From Methanosarcina sp. MTP4 (GTDB lineage Archaea > Halobacteriota > Methanosarcinia > Methanosarcinales > Methanosarcinaceae): 64,000 nt of DNA. The position numbers and the translations under genes are program-made. The notes beneath the pieces were generated by a model that did no database searches, had not been told where the DNA came from, and saw only the letters and a list, made by a program, of their open reading frames with translations. Shown here one piece after another: positions 63,177-64,000 of the stretch (the first letter of the stretch is position 1; each line of letters starts with the position of its first letter). The stretch covers positions 3,682,808-3,746,807 of the forward strand of contig NZ_CP009505.1 in the NCBI RefSeq assembly GCF_000970045.1, in the 5' to 3' direction.

Positions 63177-64000
63177 TCACTCCACCCTCAGGCCCTGTTC
63201 CGTGGGTCCCGTGATTATCGCTTCGCCGCCTGCCGCTGAAATGGCTTCCGCTACAGCCGTGCATTTTTCGGGTGCCGTAAGTGCAACCATGCACCCCCCA
63301 CCTCCGGCACCCGTAATCTTTGCCCCGAAAGCCCCTGCCGCCCGGGCAGAGTATATTAGGTCCGAAAGTTCCAGACTGTTAACGCCGAGGGCATCCAGCA
63401 GGCCCTGGTTCACATTCATCAGCCTGCCTACTGAAGAATAATCCCCGGCAAAGACCAGGGACTCCCCGAGCTTTGAGATCCGTCCGATTGAAGCCATAAG
63501 AGGTCCGATCAGTTCGGGATAGGTTTCACGGAGCTGCCGGACGTTTGCCACCAGTTCTTTCGTAGAGGAAAAGACCCCCGTGTCCCCGACCACTATACCA
63601 CAGTCCGGAGTCTTCAGTTTCCTTCTTTCCGGGATGGTAACAACCCCTCCGAAGGTGGATACGTAGGTGTCCGTCGGGCTTGCCGCACCCTGTACCCGAA
63701 TTTCGATTTCATGCCCTACAGTGGCAATTTCTTCAAGGGAAAGTCCGCACTCGAAAAGTTCATTGAGAGCACCAATGCTTGCAATTGTTACAGCGGCGGA
63801 AGACCCAAGCCCCGAACCCACAGGAATCTCGGAATCAACGGTTATGGAGACACCCTCAAAGGGGACAAATTCTCTCATTTTCTCAATAACTGCAGAAACA
63901 TAAGGGTGCTTTTCAAAATCAAGCCCTGTCCTGGAGATCTGGGACTGGATGATTACGGAATCGGTAACTTCCACCCGAACCCGGGTCCTGAGTTCAACCG
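63177..64000 (-). CDS. mvk: Mevalonate kinase, N-terminus outside the window
   Basis: The enzyme phosphorylates mevalonate at the head of the lipid pathway. The visible 274 residues begin VELRTRVRVEV at the window edge and include the GHMP motif EIPVGSGLGSSAAVTIASIG and the C-terminal AKITGAGGGGCMVAL. About 25-30 residues are missing. It is followed by ipk after a 170-bp gap. Confidence 0.95.
   Translation of the reverse strand, partial: VELRTRVRVEVTDSVIIQSQISRTGLDFEKHPYVSAVIEKMREFVPFEGVSITVDSEIPVGSGLGSSAAVTIASIGALNELFECGLSLEEIATVGHEIEIRVQGAASPTDTYVSTFGGVVTIPERRKLKTPDCGIVVGDTGVFSSTKELVANVRQLRETYPELIGPLMASIGRISKLGESLVFAGDYSSVGRLMNVNQGLLDALGVNSLELSDLIYSARAAGAFGAKITGAGGGGCMVALTAPEKCTAVAEAISAAGGEAIITGPTEQGLRVE

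Overview
The window is archaeal and fits the genus Methanosarcina. The right part holds an archaeal mevalonate-pathway cluster (mevalonate kinase, isopentenyl phosphate kinase, type 2 IPP isomerase, prenyl synthase), archaeal RNase J, TFB, Gar1, Trm5 and pyruvate phosphate dikinase. Intergenic DNA is AT-rich with TATA promoters, and both CRISPR repeat families end (crRNA sense) in the ATTGAAAC handle seen in Methanosarcina. The species cannot be fixed from the sequence alone.

Layout. (1) 1-14.4 kb: a very large CRISPR array (80 complete repeats, open at the left edge) followed by a complete type I-B operon on the minus strand: cas8b-cas7-cas5-cas3-cas6-cas1-cas2-cas4. A divergent CARF-winged-helix regulator (Csa3-like) lies at 14.6 kb. 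(2) 15.2-19.4 kb: a mobile-element graveyard with a nitrilase pseudogene fused to CRISPR-repeat debris, a truncated transposase, a small integrase, two winged-helix genes and a DUF6908-like gene. (3) 19.4-42.6 kb: a type III-A island using a second repeat family. It has three arrays (41, 14 and 16 repeats) with near-identical leaders, a complete cas10-csm2-csm3-csm4-csm5 operon, a second cas6, a reverse transcriptase, cas1-cas2 and a second CARF-winged-helix regulator. (4) 42.7-43.5 kb: a small mixed array with both repeat families, ending in an integrase fragment. (5) 43.6-50.1 kb: duplicated ribbon-helix-helix genes and an integrated plasmid or virus-like element (HUH replication initiator, DUF6011-like zinc protein, TnpB fragment with an in-frame UAG, tyrosine integrase) next to tRNA-Thr(CGU). 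(6) 50.2-64 kb: conserved chromosomal genes and a 1.4-kb non-coding stretch with an 18-bp minisatellite.

The most striking system is the type III-A operon. Cas10 keeps an HD site and the GGDD cyclase motif, but no Csm6 is present. The operon continues into two large proteins: a TIR-CARF-TPR-nitrilase (1168 aa) and a CARF-nitrilase (497 aa), both with an intact Glu-Lys-Cys nitrilase triad. I infer that cyclic oligoadenylate made by Cas10 switches on a carbon-nitrogen hydrolase, and in the larger protein also a TIR domain, instead of a Csm6 RNase. Two further nitrilase fragments (15.3-15.7 kb and 23.5-23.65 kb) show that the family has been duplicated and lost locally.

The adaptation side is also unusual. 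A group-II-like reverse transcriptase with intact YADD sits in one operon with cas6 and close to array-leader-cas1-cas2, suggesting spacer acquisition from RNA. Many spacers of these arrays contain hairpins. The array-leader-cas1 module was duplicated, and the copy at 19.4-23.4 kb has lost cas1 and carries a MITE-like insertion.
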